Below, in pieces: positions 1 to 8,497 of a stretch of 64,000 bases of DNA; position 1 is the first letter of the stretch, and every line of letters starts with the position of its first letter. Under the pieces are notes generated by a model, which saw nothing but the letters and a program-made list of their open reading frames with translations, was not told the origin of the DNA and ran no database searches. Source of the stretch: Spirosoma endbachense (GTDB taxonomy: Bacteria > Bacteroidota > Bacteroidia > Cytophagales > Spirosomataceae). Position numbers and translations under genes: made by a program. Location of the stretch: the NCBI RefSeq assembly GCF_010233585.1, contig NZ_CP045997.1:5089284-5153283 (forward strand), given 5' to 3'.

Positions 1-421
1 CAAGGGCAGGCGCATCGGGCCGAGTGTCGCCGGATGCCTGATTAATAAGTGTCATTACGTCGTTCATAGCGGCCTGAATCTTATCCCAGACGGCCTGACT
101 CATGTAGACCTGTTGGGATAAATTATGGTTATATTCATCCCGGATTTCCTGTAAAAGTCGTTGCTGAAACTCCAGCGTTGTGGTGGCAGTTCCACCTAAT
201 CGCAATAAGAGGTTGTTCGGGCTGATTCGCTCTAAAAAGAGCACCATTCGTTCGTAAGCCTGCAACCGGACAGGTACAACCGTTTCGGTGTAGCGGGTCT
301 TAACCTCAAAACGATGACGGTCAGCTTCCCGTTCCAGCAATAGCTTAACGGTCACATACATGCCATAGAGCACCAATCCGGCGGGTACAATCAATTTTAA
401 AAAATCACTCAGCAACTCCAT
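1..421 (-). CDS. Membrane-anchored protein of unknown function, C-terminus cut by window edge
   Basis: Reading the minus strand from the ATG at 421 gives an open frame of 140 codons running off the window start, so only the N-terminal part is visible. It opens with a hydrophobic stretch (about residues 8-26, LIVPAGLVLYGMYVTVKLLL) that should be a single membrane anchor, followed by a charged, mostly helical region rich in Arg, Glu and Gln. I do not recognise a catalytic motif. It resembles small conserved Bacteroidota proteins with one N-terminal membrane helix and a cytoplasmic helical tail, but I cannot name a family with certainty. It is divergent from the IscA-like gene; the 421-566 gap should hold both promoters. 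Confidence 0.7.
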   Translation of the reverse strand, partial: MELLSDFLKLIVPAGLVLYGMYVTVKLLLEREADRHRFEVKTRYTETVVPVRLQAYERMVLFLERISPNNLLLRLGGTATTTLEFQQRLLQEIRDEYNHNLSQQVYMSQAVWDKIQAAMNDVMTLINQASGDTRPDAPAL

Positions 422-453
422 AAAAGGAAAAACGTTGTTTAGTTAAAAATGGG

Positions 454-461
454 TAATTTTG
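454..461 (+). promoter_or_regulatory. Putative Bacteroidota -7 element for the IscA-like gene
   Basis: TAATTTTG matches the Bacteroidota -7 consensus TAnnTTTG exactly. A weak TTG-containing -33 element lies about 16 bases upstream. Transcription would begin near 467, leaving a leader of about 100 bases before the ATG at 567. Its position argues against the longer possible start at 459, which lies inside the element. Confidence 0.45.
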
Positions 462-566
462 GAAAAAGGCTTTCGGTTTATGGTCGTTGGCTGGCTGACG
501 CGCCAACACATTCTGAGTCGGCAAACCAATTACCAAAAGTCACAAACTGTTGGCCACACACTAACT

Positions 567-875
567 ATGCTGGTACTTGATAATCCTGTCCGGGTTCGGC
601 CTGAAGCGCGGCAGCAGTTAATGGACACGTTACAGGCCAATAAAATTCCTGACGAATACGGTTTGCGAATTGGTATCCGGGGAGGTGGCTGTGGAGCATC
701 CTGGTTACTGGGTTTCGATGTGCCTGGCTCTTCCGACGAAGTGTATAACGTTGAAGGTGTTCGCATCATTATTGATCGCAGGCATTTGTTGTACGTACTG
801 GGTGCCGAAATTGGGTATGAACCAGGTGGTTTTACCGTAGAAAAAGAGCAGACTTCCGTGGGTAGTTCTCAGTAG
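567..875 (+). CDS. IscA/HesB-family iron-sulfur accessory-like protein lacking the C-terminal CxC
   Basis: The 102-residue product has the HesB/IscA/SufA core: an N-terminal helix, the RGGGCGASW stretch carrying Cys42 (equivalent to the first conserved Cys of IscA), then the strand motif GVRIIIDRRHLLYVLGAEI. A-type carriers normally end with a Cys-x-Cys that binds iron or a [2Fe-2S] cluster. Here the tail is EKEQTSVGSSQ, with no cysteine. Start: the frame stays open upstream to 459, but that extension is not IscA-like and overlaps a promoter-like element, so ATG 567 is preferred. Family membership is clear; a classical Fe-S delivery role is uncertain because two of the three ligands are missing. 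Confidence 0.8.
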   Translation: MLVLDNPVRVRPEARQQLMDTLQANKIPDEYGLRIGIRGGGCGASWLLGFDVPGSSDEVYNVEGVRIIIDRRHLLYVLGAEIGYEPGGFTVEKEQTSVGSSQ

Positions 876-1029
876 GCAGATTCTCAGTTATTAATGGACT
901 ATTTTCTGTAGGCGAAAAAAATCATTCCTATTTTCAATAAGTAGCTGACTGAGTACTATTAATTGAAGGCTGCCGACTAAAATTGGCATGATTTTAGGTC
1001 AGTTTTGACCAAACTCTCCCTCTGGGTTC

Positions 1030-4000
1030 GTGAAGCGAATTGAACAACATATTTTTTTAGTTTTAGCTATACTGGCTGTTGGCCTATCGGTATTGTGTTA
1101 TTGGATTCTGGAGCAAAATGCCCCAGGAGCTACCGATGAACAATACATGACTGCCGTACAGCAGCGCGTGAAGGAGGAGATGCGGGTCAGTACCGACGAA
1201 CTGGACCAGGTGGCCGAAAAAGTCCGGCAAACGCCAAACGCTACGTTTGCCAGTATGAGCCAGCCGACCCAGTATCCTTATTTTATTTTTCGTCGCCAAT
1301 CCGGCCAGCGTGGCGAGCCTAAATTGTTGTTCTGGTCCGATTACCGATTTATTCCCGATTATTCCCGAATTGCCTCCGTAACGTTTCCAACGTTAATTAA
1401 TTTCGAACAGGGCAACTACATTGTCAGTTGTCGGCGGGTTCGAAGTGGTGCTGATACACTGGATGTTTTTTCGCTGGTCAACATTTTTCGACAGTATCGA
1501 AACAGTAATACGTATTTAGAGTCGGGCTACAATCCTGCCTTGTTTGCCATTGATCCAGAAGCGATTACCAACGACCGGACGAATGTTTATCATGCGATCT
1601 ATGACAATACACCGGTCTATTTGTTTTCGGTGGTACCTCCCAAAGTTGATGTGTACCGGAACCATTCAACACCCGTCAATACCGTAATTCTGGCCACATT
1701 AGGTGTTGTCTTTCTAGGTTTGTACGTGCTACAGGCGTTGGCTCGCTTCAAGCGCAGTCGGCGCTATGAGCTGGGCTTTGCCTGGCTGGCGGTCTATCTG
1801 GTCGTTCTGCGTGCGGTGATGCTCTATTTTGGCGTCCCGTTTTTATTTATTGAATCCGATCTGTTTAACGCCAAATTTTATGCTTCATCCGTACTGGTGC
1901 CGTCACTGGGCGACTTGTTGCTGAATGCGGTCGTGATTCTTATTCTGGCTTATTACTGGGTTGGCCATTATTATCACTCCTGGAGTTACGGTAAGCTGAT
2001 CCATTTGCCTCCCGGTACGAAGAAAATTATATCGATTGCGTGCGTCGTATTGAGTTATCTGGCATTCTCAATTTGTTACGACGAATTGAATAACATTTAT
2101 GAGAAGTCACAGTTTACGCTGGATATCACCCTTAATATTCGGTTTTCTCTGTTGAAAATCGTTTGTTTAATCGTGTTCGTCACGATCTCTTCGATTTATT
2201 TTTTACTGAATCATATCCTGGCCAGTATTTTTCTTCGGTTTAACCGACCCGTAATCAGCGGGATACTCTGGTTATTGGTCGGTACGTTACTGTCGGCTGC
2301 TCTTTTCTATAGCATAGGCTGGTCGCTGGAACCGATTTTGTTGTTGAACGGGCTCTATTTCCTGTTGATTTATGTAGGTCGCTTTTCCCGATCGCTTTAT
2401 ACGTTCCGTTACCGGACGTCGATCTACCTGTTTCTGGCTGCTTTTGTGTGCGCCGTTACAACCGCCTATGTAGTTTATAAGCAGGAAATAAAGAAACAGT
2501 TGGTTCACGAGCGTGAGTTTGCTTCGCAGTTATTGGCCGAAAACGACGAATTCGGCGAGTTTCTGATGAGTAAAGCGCAGGAGTCGATTACGACCGATGT
2601 GGAGATTGCCCGCTCATTACGGAAGGATACGCTTCTGGTGAGAGAACGTATTCAGCAACGGATAAAAAGTGTTCATTTAGATAAGTACTTCGACAAATAC
2701 GATATTGATGTATCGTCGTTTCGAGCCGATGGTCAACCGCTCGACATCAGCCCGGATGCCAGTGAATTATCGAAATTGACCGCCCGATACCGCCGACCGA
2801 TCTATAAAACACAGTATCCTGGTGTGTATTTCGTCAATGAAGTCGGGAATCAGTTTATCAAGCAGTATGTCTGCTTTATTCCGATTCGGTTGGCAAATGC
2901 AGGAGCAGTAACAGCTTCTGACACAATCGGTTATGTTGTCCTGGATCTAAAACTGCGCAATGAGCGGCCCAAAAGCGTTTATCCGGAACTGCTTGTCGAT
3001 GCTAAATTCATGCAGAGCCCAGATACGCAGGAATACAGCTATGCTATTTTTAAGGGCCAGTCTATTAAGGATACAACCTACCATCGAATCCTCTACAGCG
3101 CTGGTAGTTATAACTATGATCGTAAGATGCCACCTGCGCTGCTGGCCGATTCGACGCTGTATAGTACAGGATTGATTGCCAATGGTTATCAACATGTTGG
3201 TCAGCTTGGACAGGATGGCCGCATCGTGGTTGTGTCATCGGCCGAGTACCCATTTCAGAATATTTTCTCCAATTTTTCATTTTTATACCTGCTGCTTGTA
3301 CTGACTGTACTCATCATCGTTATCATCTACGCGATTCATTACGGGTTTTCGCAGTTCAGCATTAACTATTCAACCCGGATTCAGATTCTGTTGAATGTCG
3401 CGTTTTTCCTGCCCTTACTTCTGGTCATCGTCATTATTCTGAGTGTAATTAGCTCAAACTACATTACAAACCAGGAGAATACCTACATCAGCAATACACG
3501 GAATATTGCCTCTAATTTCGAGGCATACCTCGATGAATACCTTCAGGGAAAACGCAGTAAGGCGTCCATGGAGGAGGAATTGCATAAAATTGCCCGTGAT
3601 GCCGATATCGACATTAACCTGTTCGATACAGAAGGGCGGCTAAGTACGTCTACGCGTCCACTGATGTACGAGAGCGGACACCTCTCCAAGCGCATCAATC
3701 CGGAGGCTTACATCCACGTTATTGAAGAAAAAGAAAATCAGAAGCTACTCAACGAATCGCTGGGCAGTAAACAATACCGAACGGCCTACGCGGGTATCAA
3801 GTCCTACGATGGACGATTACTGGGTGTGTTGAGTATTCCTTATTTCTATGCTCGCCCTGAACTCGACCGCCAGATTATTGAAGTGATCTCATCGGCCCTG
3901 AGCATCTTTACGGGTTTATTTCTGTTCTTCCTGATCCTCTCTTATTTCGCATCGAATGTACTGACCAAACCCCTGAAGTTGCTGACGCAAAAGATCCGGA

Positions 4001-4875
4001 AAACGAACCTCGATCAGCCGAATGAACCGCTTCCGTGGCGTTCTGACGATGAAATTGGGTTACTGATACGCGAGTATAACCGAATGCTGGTAAAGCTGGA
4101 GGAGAGTAAACAGGCGCTGGCACAGAACGAAAAACAATCGGCCTGGCGCGAAATGGCAAAGCAGGTGGCGCACGAAATCAAGAACCCGCTCACACCGATG
4201 AAACTAACGCTGCAACACTTGCAGCGGACGTTCCCGAATGTGAACGGAGCCGACGGATCTCCGGCAGGACCGAATGATCCGGCCATGCGCCGGGTGATTC
4301 AGCGAACCTTTGATTCGTTACTCGATCAGATTGACAATCTGAGTGATATTGCTACGTCATTCTCCGACTTTGCCAAGATGCCACTGCCTAAAAATGAGGT
4401 ATTTGAAGTCACTGGCGTAATCAATAAAGCTGCTGACCTCTATGCCGATGATGAGCGAATCAGTTTATTACGGCAGATTGCTCCCGGCCCGGTCATGGTA
4501 GTTGGTGATCGCCAGCTTATTGGCCGTATCCTGACAAACCTGATCATTAACGGAATTCAATCGGTTCCTTCCGACCGAAAACCCGTGCTTAGCCTGCGGC
4601 TCTATACCAATGACGATGATGTTCAGATTGAAGTGCACGACAATGGAGCTGGTATTCCGGAGGCTATTCGCAAGAAAGTTTTTCTCCCGAATTTCAGTAC
4701 CAAGCGGGGCGGGTCGGGTTTAGGGCTGGCTATTGCCAAGCGTGGCGTCGAACATGCGGGCGGATCGATTTGGTTTGAAACAACGGAAGGTGTTGGCACA
4801 TCGTTCTTTCTGTCGTTGCCATTGGATAGCAAACCCGCAAACGAACCCGCGAATCAATCGGTCCTAAAGAAATAG
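1030..4875 (+). CDS. Very large multi-pass sensor histidine kinase, NtrY-like
   Basis: A 1281-residue kinase. Membrane segments are predicted near residues 8-27, 218-238, 248-274, 296-315, 333-353, 370-402, 408-452 (probably two), 463-485, 748-773, 784-811 and 952-978. They leave three large soluble, probably periplasmic regions (about 28-217, 486-747, 812-951). A HAMP linker follows (about 979-1033), then HisKA with His1048 in VAHEIKNPLTP and an ATPase domain with N box LTNLIINGIQS, G1 DNGAGIP (Asp1204) and G2 GGSGLGLAI (about 1227). The H-box variant HEIKNPLTP is typical of NtrY-type kinases. The GTG at 1030 is the only plausible start, as an in-frame stop lies just upstream. No response regulator is adjacent, so the partner is unknown. 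Compared with ordinary NtrY (about 700-750 residues) the N-terminal half is greatly expanded. Confidence 0.9.
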   Translation: MKRIEQHIFLVLAILAVGLSVLCYWILEQNAPGATDEQYMTAVQQRVKEEMRVSTDELDQVAEKVRQTPNATFASMSQPTQYPYFIFRRQSGQRGEPKLLFWSDYRFIPDYSRIASVTFPTLINFEQGNYIVSCRRVRSGADTLDVFSLVNIFRQYRNSNTYLESGYNPALFAIDPEAITNDRTNVYHAIYDNTPVYLFSVVPPKVDVYRNHSTPVNTVILATLGVVFLGLYVLQALARFKRSRRYELGFAWLAVYLVVLRAVMLYFGVPFLFIESDLFNAKFYASSVLVPSLGDLLLNAVVILILAYYWVGHYYHSWSYGKLIHLPPGTKKIISIACVVLSYLAFSICYDELNNIYEKSQFTLDITLNIRFSLLKIVCLIVFVTISSIYFLLNHILASIFLRFNRPVISGILWLLVGTLLSAALFYSIGWSLEPILLLNGLYFLLIYVGRFSRSLYTFRYRTSIYLFLAAFVCAVTTAYVVYKQEIKKQLVHEREFASQLLAENDEFGEFLMSKAQESITTDVEIARSLRKDTLLVRERIQQRIKSVHLDKYFDKYDIDVSSFRADGQPLDISPDASELSKLTARYRRPIYKTQYPGVYFVNEVGNQFIKQYVCFIPIRLANAGAVTASDTIGYVVLDLKLRNERPKSVYPELLVDAKFMQSPDTQEYSYAIFKGQSIKDTTYHRILYSAGSYNYDRKMPPALLADSTLYSTGLIANGYQHVGQLGQDGRIVVVSSAEYPFQNIFSNFSFLYLLLVLTVLIIVIIYAIHYGFSQFSINYSTRIQILLNVAFFLPLLLVIVIILSVISSNYITNQENTYISNTRNIASNFEAYLDEYLQGKRSKASMEEELHKIARDADIDINLFDTEGRLSTSTRPLMYESGHLSKRINPEAYIHVIEEKENQKLLNESLGSKQYRTAYAGIKSYDGRLLGVLSIPYFYARPELDRQIIEVISSALSIFTGLFLFFLILSYFASNVLTKPLKLLTQKIRKTNLDQPNEPLPWRSDDEIGLLIREYNRMLVKLEESKQALAQNEKQSAWREMAKQVAHEIKNPLTPMKLTLQHLQRTFPNVNGADGSPAGPNDPAMRRVIQRTFDSLLDQIDNLSDIATSFSDFAKMPLPKNEVFEVTGVINKAADLYADDERISLLRQIAPGPVMVVGDRQLIGRILTNLIINGIQSVPSDRKPVLSLRLYTNDDDVQIEVHDNGAGIPEAIRKKVFLPNFSTKRGGSGLGLAIAKRGVEHAGGSIWFETTEGVGTSFFLSLPLDSKPANEPANQSVLKK

Positions 4876-4908
4876 CGCTCAGGATTTTAGGGTGGACCTT
4901 ACAACAAG

Positions 4909-4937
4909 GCAGCTGATCGGGAACCCCAATCGGCTGC
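4909..4937. other. Hairpin between convergent kinase and HNH genes
   Basis: GCAGCTGAT pairs with ATCGGCTGC (one G-U type pair), with an inner GGG/CCC possible. There is no T-tract on either side, so it is at best a weak terminator for the converging genes. Confidence 0.35.
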
Positions 4938-4980
4938 AACTCGTAGTCTCAAACATCACTCAAAATAGATCGTTCGCTGG

Positions 4981-5574
4981 CTAATCGCCATCAATGGTCA
5001 CATGTTTCCAGTTTTCGCCCGACCGAATTCGATTCAATTGTGTATGGGTGATGCCAAATTGCTTGGCAATCATCTTAAGTCGATTTTTATCATTTCTGAG
5101 CAGCTTCTTAATAATTTTAACCTTGCTTTCGGTTAATTTATAGTTGCGGGTTGGGCGAGGTGCCGGGCGATTTTTGAGACTCGGATTGTTCCGGTTATGC
5201 TCAATCATCTCGTTTTTAGTAACCCACTTCAGATTCTGATAGTAGTTATTTTGCTTATCGTGGTCGAGATGGATCACGAAGGTTTGATCGGGATTTTCGC
5301 GGGTTATGAACTGCTCGGCAACCAGCTTATGAACATATCGGTTCAGGGTCTTTCCCGCCGAACGTATGTTTAGCGATCGATATCCCTGAATGACAGAACC
5401 TTTAATAATAGTTCCAGTTGTAGTAGTTGTCGGGTTGGCAGGGCGTGTTGTAGTCTGAAAACTACGCAGTCGTCCATAATTTGAAACGTCATAGCGAGGC
5501 TGGTTTTCAACACCATCGAACACTATGGGCACCCACTTTTCGTTCCAGAAACTTTGATACTTCTTCTCAATCAT
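4981..5574 (-). CDS. NUMOD4/HNH homing-type endonuclease, solitary
   Basis: The 197-residue protein has a NUMOD4-like N-terminus (WVPIVFDGVENQPRYDVSN around Trp14, followed by GRLRSF). An HNH_3 core follows: HKLVAEQFI (His82), then VIHLDHDKQNN and YYQNLKWVT (His102, Asp104, His105, Asn110, Asn114). The C-terminal part (about 146-190) is a helix-turn-helix like those that end phage and intron HNH proteins, with IAKQFGITHTQLNRI. All HNH ligands appear present, so it may be an active site-specific nicking or cutting enzyme. A threonine run lies at residues 49-53. There is no intron, intein or phage gene around it; it sits free between two housekeeping-type genes, which suggests acquisition by transfer. 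Confidence 0.88.
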   Translation of the reverse strand: MIEKKYQSFWNEKWVPIVFDGVENQPRYDVSNYGRLRSFQTTTRPANPTTTTTGTIIKGSVIQGYRSLNIRSAGKTLNRYVHKLVAEQFITRENPDQTFVIHLDHDKQNNYYQNLKWVTKNEMIEHNRNNPSLKNRPAPRPTRNYKLTESKVKIIKKLLRNDKNRLKMIAKQFGITHTQLNRIRSGENWKHVTIDGD

Positions 5575-5883
5575 TGCCAGTGGTTGTTATGTGCCTGTTA
5601 GCTATTTATAGATTTCTTTCGCTGATAAAGGCTTGTTTGTTTAACTAATCTTTAACAAAGATAAAACAAGATAGTTGCTAAAATAAATTAAAAATTCTGA
5701 TTCTCAGTGATTTCTGATTATAAGGGCAAAGAAATACATACGACAATAAACAATCGAAGGATTTATATACTTAAATGGTAGAAAGAATCTAAATAAGCGA
5801 ACGAATATACGTTGAACTACACAGTGGCCAGATAGGTTTTAAAAAAAAAGTGCTCGCTGAAAAGCTGGCGCAAAAGAGACGAA
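5575..5883. other. AT-rich intergenic region with a minus-strand promoter-like element
   Basis: No gene is seen in these 309 bases, which lie between the divergent HNH and CoA-binding genes. On the minus strand TATCTTTG (plus 5656-5663) matches TAnnTTTG exactly, about 80 bases before the HNH start; the -33 box is weak. No equally good plus-strand element was seen for the CoA-binding gene. Confidence 0.4.
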
Positions 5884-6255
5884 ATGAATGCTGAATCAAA
5901 AAAAACAGTAGTAATTGGCGCTTCTGAAAATCCTGGACGATATGCAAATCGGGCTGCTCATAGTTTAGTACGACATGGCCACGAAATAGAATTAGTTGGA
6001 TTAAGGCCGGGCCAGATCGAAGGGCGCCCTATTCAAACGGGCCAACCGATGCTAACCGATATCGATACCGTTACCCTGTATGTTGGGCCACGGAATCAAT
6101 CGGACCTGTACGACTATATCAAAGGGCTGAAGCCGAAGCGAGTGATTTTTAATCCTGGAACCGAAAATCCGGATTTTGAGAGCCAATTACAGGCCGAAGG
6201 TATTGAACCTATTGAAGCCTGTACATTGGTGATGTTATCTATCGGAACCTATTAA
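5884..6255 (+). CDS. CoA-binding domain protein (YccU-like)
   Basis: A 123-residue single-domain protein with a Rossmann-type CoA_binding_2 fold. VVIGASENPGRYANRAA near residues 9-25 holds the GAS-x-x-P-x-R-Y nucleotide-binding signature, and the later strand VIFNPGTENPDFE matches the family's P-G-x-E motif. This is the small stand-alone form related to the N-terminal domain of succinyl-CoA synthetase alpha; its cellular role is not established. It converges with fabH, and the two share a strong hairpin that begins at its stop codon. Confidence 0.88.
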   Translation: MNAESKKTVVIGASENPGRYANRAAHSLVRHGHEIELVGLRPGQIEGRPIQTGQPMLTDIDTVTLYVGPRNQSDLYDYIKGLKPKRVIFNPGTENPDFESQLQAEGIEPIEACTLVMLSIGTY

Positions 6256-6289
6256 AAAGGATTGACCGGTGAGCCGGTCAATCCTTTTT
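6254..6289. terminator. Bidirectional intrinsic terminator between the CoA-binding gene and fabH
   Basis: AAAGGATTGACCGG (6256-6269) pairs perfectly with CCGGTCAATCCTTT around a TGAG loop. A-rich and T-rich flanks give a U-tract on both strands. The hairpin occupies almost the whole gap between the two convergent stop codons. Confidence 0.9.
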
Positions 6290-7295
6290 ACCATTTTATC
6301 AGAGCTGATGCCCAGGTAAAGCCGCTCCCAAAGGCCGCCAGACAAACTAAATCGCCGGGTTGGATGCGGCCTTGCTCGAACGCTTCGGTCAGTGCAATCG
6401 GAATAGACGCTGCGGTCGTGTTCCCGTATTTCTGAATGTTATTGAACACCTTCTCATCGGGCAGATTCATCTGCTGCTGAACATAGCCAGAAATACGAAT
6501 ATTGGCCTGATGCGGCACCAGAAGAGCCAGATCGCCGGGTTGATACCCATTGGCATGAAGACTTTCGTTAATCACCTCCATGAAGCGTACGACAGCATGT
6601 TTGAAAACGGTGTTTCCGTTCATCACTACGCTGCTCCCACCTGCTGTAGCCGTATCGGCTGTAATGAAGTGATCAGGCCGACTGCTGCCCGGATCTTTCA
6701 AATATAATTCCTCGGCGTAACGACCGTCGGCATGTAGGTGGGTCGACAGGATACGATGTTCCGGATCTGTTGTAGCCTGAACGACAGCCGCCCCCGCACC
6801 ATCACCAAAAATAACCGCAACCCCACGACCTTCGGTTGTTTTATCCATCAGCGTTGACTGGATCTCCGACCCAATCACCAGAGCTGTCCTGTACATCCCG
6901 GTTTTGATAAACTGGTCGGCAATGGACAAGGCGTAGACAAAGCCAGAACACTGCTGCCGAATGTCTATAACGGCTATACCTTCCAGGCCCAACTCGCGCT
7001 GCATAAGAAACGCCGAGCCCGGAAAATAATAATCCGGCGAAAGCGTAGCGTAAACAATCAGATCGACATCTTTGGCGTCCAAACCAGCGCGTTTGAGCGC
7101 CATTCGCGATGCGGCTGCGGCCATACTGGCGTTAGTCTCTTTCCCGTAGGTGAAAAAACGCCGTTGTTTAATACCCGTCCGTTCCTGAATCCAGGCGTCG
7201 GATGTATCCATATATTGGGTCAGGTCGTCATTCGTAACCACGTTGTCTGGTACGTAAAAGCCTAACCCGGTAATCCTTGAATAAGTGGTCGTCAT
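6288..7295 (-). CDS. fabH: 3-oxoacyl-ACP synthase III family (FabH-like)
   Basis: This 335-residue thiolase-fold condensing enzyme should join acetyl-CoA (or another acyl-CoA) with malonyl-ACP to begin fatty acid synthesis. The triad is visible: Cys116 in RQQCSGF, His262 in PHQANIRI, and Asn292 in KYGNTTAASIP. Length is normal for the family (about 315-340). It is the last gene of a minus-strand series; purS precedes it at 142 bases. A TATTTTTG box (plus 7318-7325) 23 bases before the start may be its own -7 element. Bacteroidota often carry several KAS III paralogues, some used for aryl polyene or flexirubin-type products, so a non-primary role is possible. Confidence 0.9.
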   Translation of the reverse strand: MTTTYSRITGLGFYVPDNVVTNDDLTQYMDTSDAWIQERTGIKQRRFFTYGKETNASMAAAASRMALKRAGLDAKDVDLIVYATLSPDYYFPGSAFLMQRELGLEGIAVIDIRQQCSGFVYALSIADQFIKTGMYRTALVIGSEIQSTLMDKTTEGRGVAVIFGDGAGAAVVQATTDPEHRILSTHLHADGRYAEELYLKDPGSSRPDHFITADTATAGGSSVVMNGNTVFKHAVVRFMEVINESLHANGYQPGDLALLVPHQANIRISGYVQQQMNLPDEKVFNNIQKYGNTTAASIPIALTEAFEQGRIQPGDLVCLAAFGSGFTWASALIKW

Positions 7296-7317
7296 TCGTT
7301 AATGGCAAAATAGTTGG

Positions 7318-7325
7318 CAAAAATA
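7318..7325 (-). promoter_or_regulatory. Putative -7 element upstream of fabH
   Basis: Minus-strand TATTTTTG fits TAnnTTTG. It lies 23 bases before the fabH ATG. The -33 box is not convincing. Confidence 0.35.
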
Positions 7326-7437
7326 GTACTTTTTCAGGTAGCTATTGTGCTTGGAAACTACTTACCTGTATCTGCGCTGAAAGGGCAGCTTTTCTTTAAA
7401 AACGGAGTCATCCGGGTGGAAATAGGCGAATGAGCCA

Positions 7438-7689
7438 TTAAGCTGGTTGCAACTCGAAAGAATATTCTTCCATGATCAGGTTGGCCAGCAGTTGGCGACA
7501 GGCAGTGTCTACCGTTTCATGTGCTTTTTCCTGACTATCGGCATCTACCTCAAGCCGGATATGTTTCCCGATCCGGACGTTGTCAATATTGTCCATCTGG
7601 AGGTTATGAAGGCCCAGTTTAACGGCTTTTCCCTGTGGGTCCAGAATTTCCGAACGGGTCATGATGTTAATTTCGGCAACGTATTTCAT
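7438..7689 (-). CDS. purS: Phosphoribosylformylglycinamidine synthase subunit PurS
   Basis: An 83-residue protein matching PurS in size and pattern: MKYVAEINIMTRSEILDPQG, then VKLGLHNLQ, VRIGKHIRLEVDA and the C-terminal NLIMEEYSFEL. PurS bridges PurL and PurQ in the fourth step of purine synthesis, passing ammonia to FGAR. PurL and PurQ are not in the window. The next upstream gene on the same strand is pssA, and the 82-base gap between them is almost entirely a 29-bp perfect inverted repeat, so separate transcription is possible. Confidence 0.88.
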   Translation of the reverse strand: MKYVAEINIMTRSEILDPQGKAVKLGLHNLQMDNIDNVRIGKHIRLEVDADSQEKAHETVDTACRQLLANLIMEEYSFELQPA

Positions 7690-7705
7690 CTGTAATGAGT
7701 GATTG

Positions 7706-7768
7706 AGTGATTGAATGAATAAATGATTGAATTAGTCTTTAATTCAATCATTTATTCATTCAATCACT
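7706..7768. repeat. 29-bp perfect inverted repeat between pssA and purS
   Basis: Bases 7706-7734 pair without mismatch with 7740-7768 around a 5-base loop. The arms are built from near-repeats of TGAATGAATAAATGATTG. It lies between two co-directional minus-strand genes. It could end pssA transcripts or be a processing or stability hairpin; the minus-strand exit has only interrupted T runs. Confidence 0.85.
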
Positions 7769-7771
7769 TAT

Positions 7772-8446
7772 TCATTTAGTAAAAAGTGAAACAACAATGT
7801 AAAGCAGAATTATCAGCGGAATAGCCGCGAACTGCAAAAATAATAAGAGTAGGGCGGAAGCTATCAGAAAACTGAATTTAATCCGGTTTTCGGCCCAGCC
7901 AAACGACTTGAATTTAAGCGCAAAGAGCGGTACTTCAGAAACAAGCATGAACGAAAAGGCAATCATCATACCGAGTGCAATATCGTTCTGCCAGATTGTA
8001 TCGTACTGCGGCTGATAGTGGCCCATTAGCGGAAAAGCCGCAATCAACATGGCATTTGCCGGTACGGGCAGGCCAATAAATGATTCAGACTGTCGTGTAT
8101 CGATATTAAAATTTGCCAGCCGCAATGCCGACAAAACAGCAATTAAAAAAGCGCCGTATGAAATGACACCCAATTCCTGAAACCAGCAGAGCTGAAAGAC
8201 GATGGTAGCCGGGAGAACGCCGAACGTAACGACATCGGCCAGCGAATCCAGTTCTTTCCCAAACGGCCCCGATACGTTTACCAGTCGGGCCACAAAACCG
8301 TCGCCAAAATCAAGCACGGCGGCTAAGCCAATAAGCCAGGATGCTATTTCCAGGTGCCCACGTAATGCCATGACCAGGCCAATGCACCCGCATAGCAAAT
8401 TGCCGCAGGTCATGGCATTCGGGAGATGTTTGAGTAAGTTTTTCAA
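7772..8446 (-). CDS. pssA: CDP-diacylglycerol-serine O-phosphatidyltransferase
   Basis: A 224-residue membrane enzyme that makes phosphatidylserine, the precursor of phosphatidylethanolamine. The CDP-alcohol phosphotransferase signature D-G-x2-A-R-x8-G-x3-D-x3-D is complete: Asp49, Gly50, Ala53, Arg54, Gly63, Asp67, Asp71. About six hydrophobic segments follow the family pattern. The N-terminal NAMTCGNLLCG is typical of the Bacteroidota/Bacillus-type PssA. It starts 52 bases after the metallo-hydrolase stop on the same strand, so an operon is likely. Confidence 0.93.
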   Translation of the reverse strand: MKNLLKHLPNAMTCGNLLCGCIGLVMALRGHLEIASWLIGLAAVLDFGDGFVARLVNVSGPFGKELDSLADVVTFGVLPATIVFQLCWFQELGVISYGAFLIAVLSALRLANFNIDTRQSESFIGLPVPANAMLIAAFPLMGHYQPQYDTIWQNDIALGMMIAFSFMLVSEVPLFALKFKSFGWAENRIKFSFLIASALLLLFLQFAAIPLIILLYIVVSLFTK

Positions 8447-8497
8447 GGGATACGTATGAAGGATGAGTTTGAGCCGACGAGGTTAGGTATTCATCGT

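Noticed and set aside
459..566. N-terminal extension of the IscA-like frame
   Set aside because: Not IscA-like and overlaps an exact TAnnTTTG promoter box; the ATG at 567 fits the family.
4981..5574. Antiphage defence or restriction system around the HNH gene
   Set aside because: No methylase, helicase or other defence gene is adjacent; the NUMOD4-HNH-HTH layout is that of homing endonucleases.
7691..7771. CRISPR-like repeat (recurring TGAATGAATAAATGATTG-type units)
   Set aside because: The units are the two arms of a single palindrome, with no spacers or cas genes.
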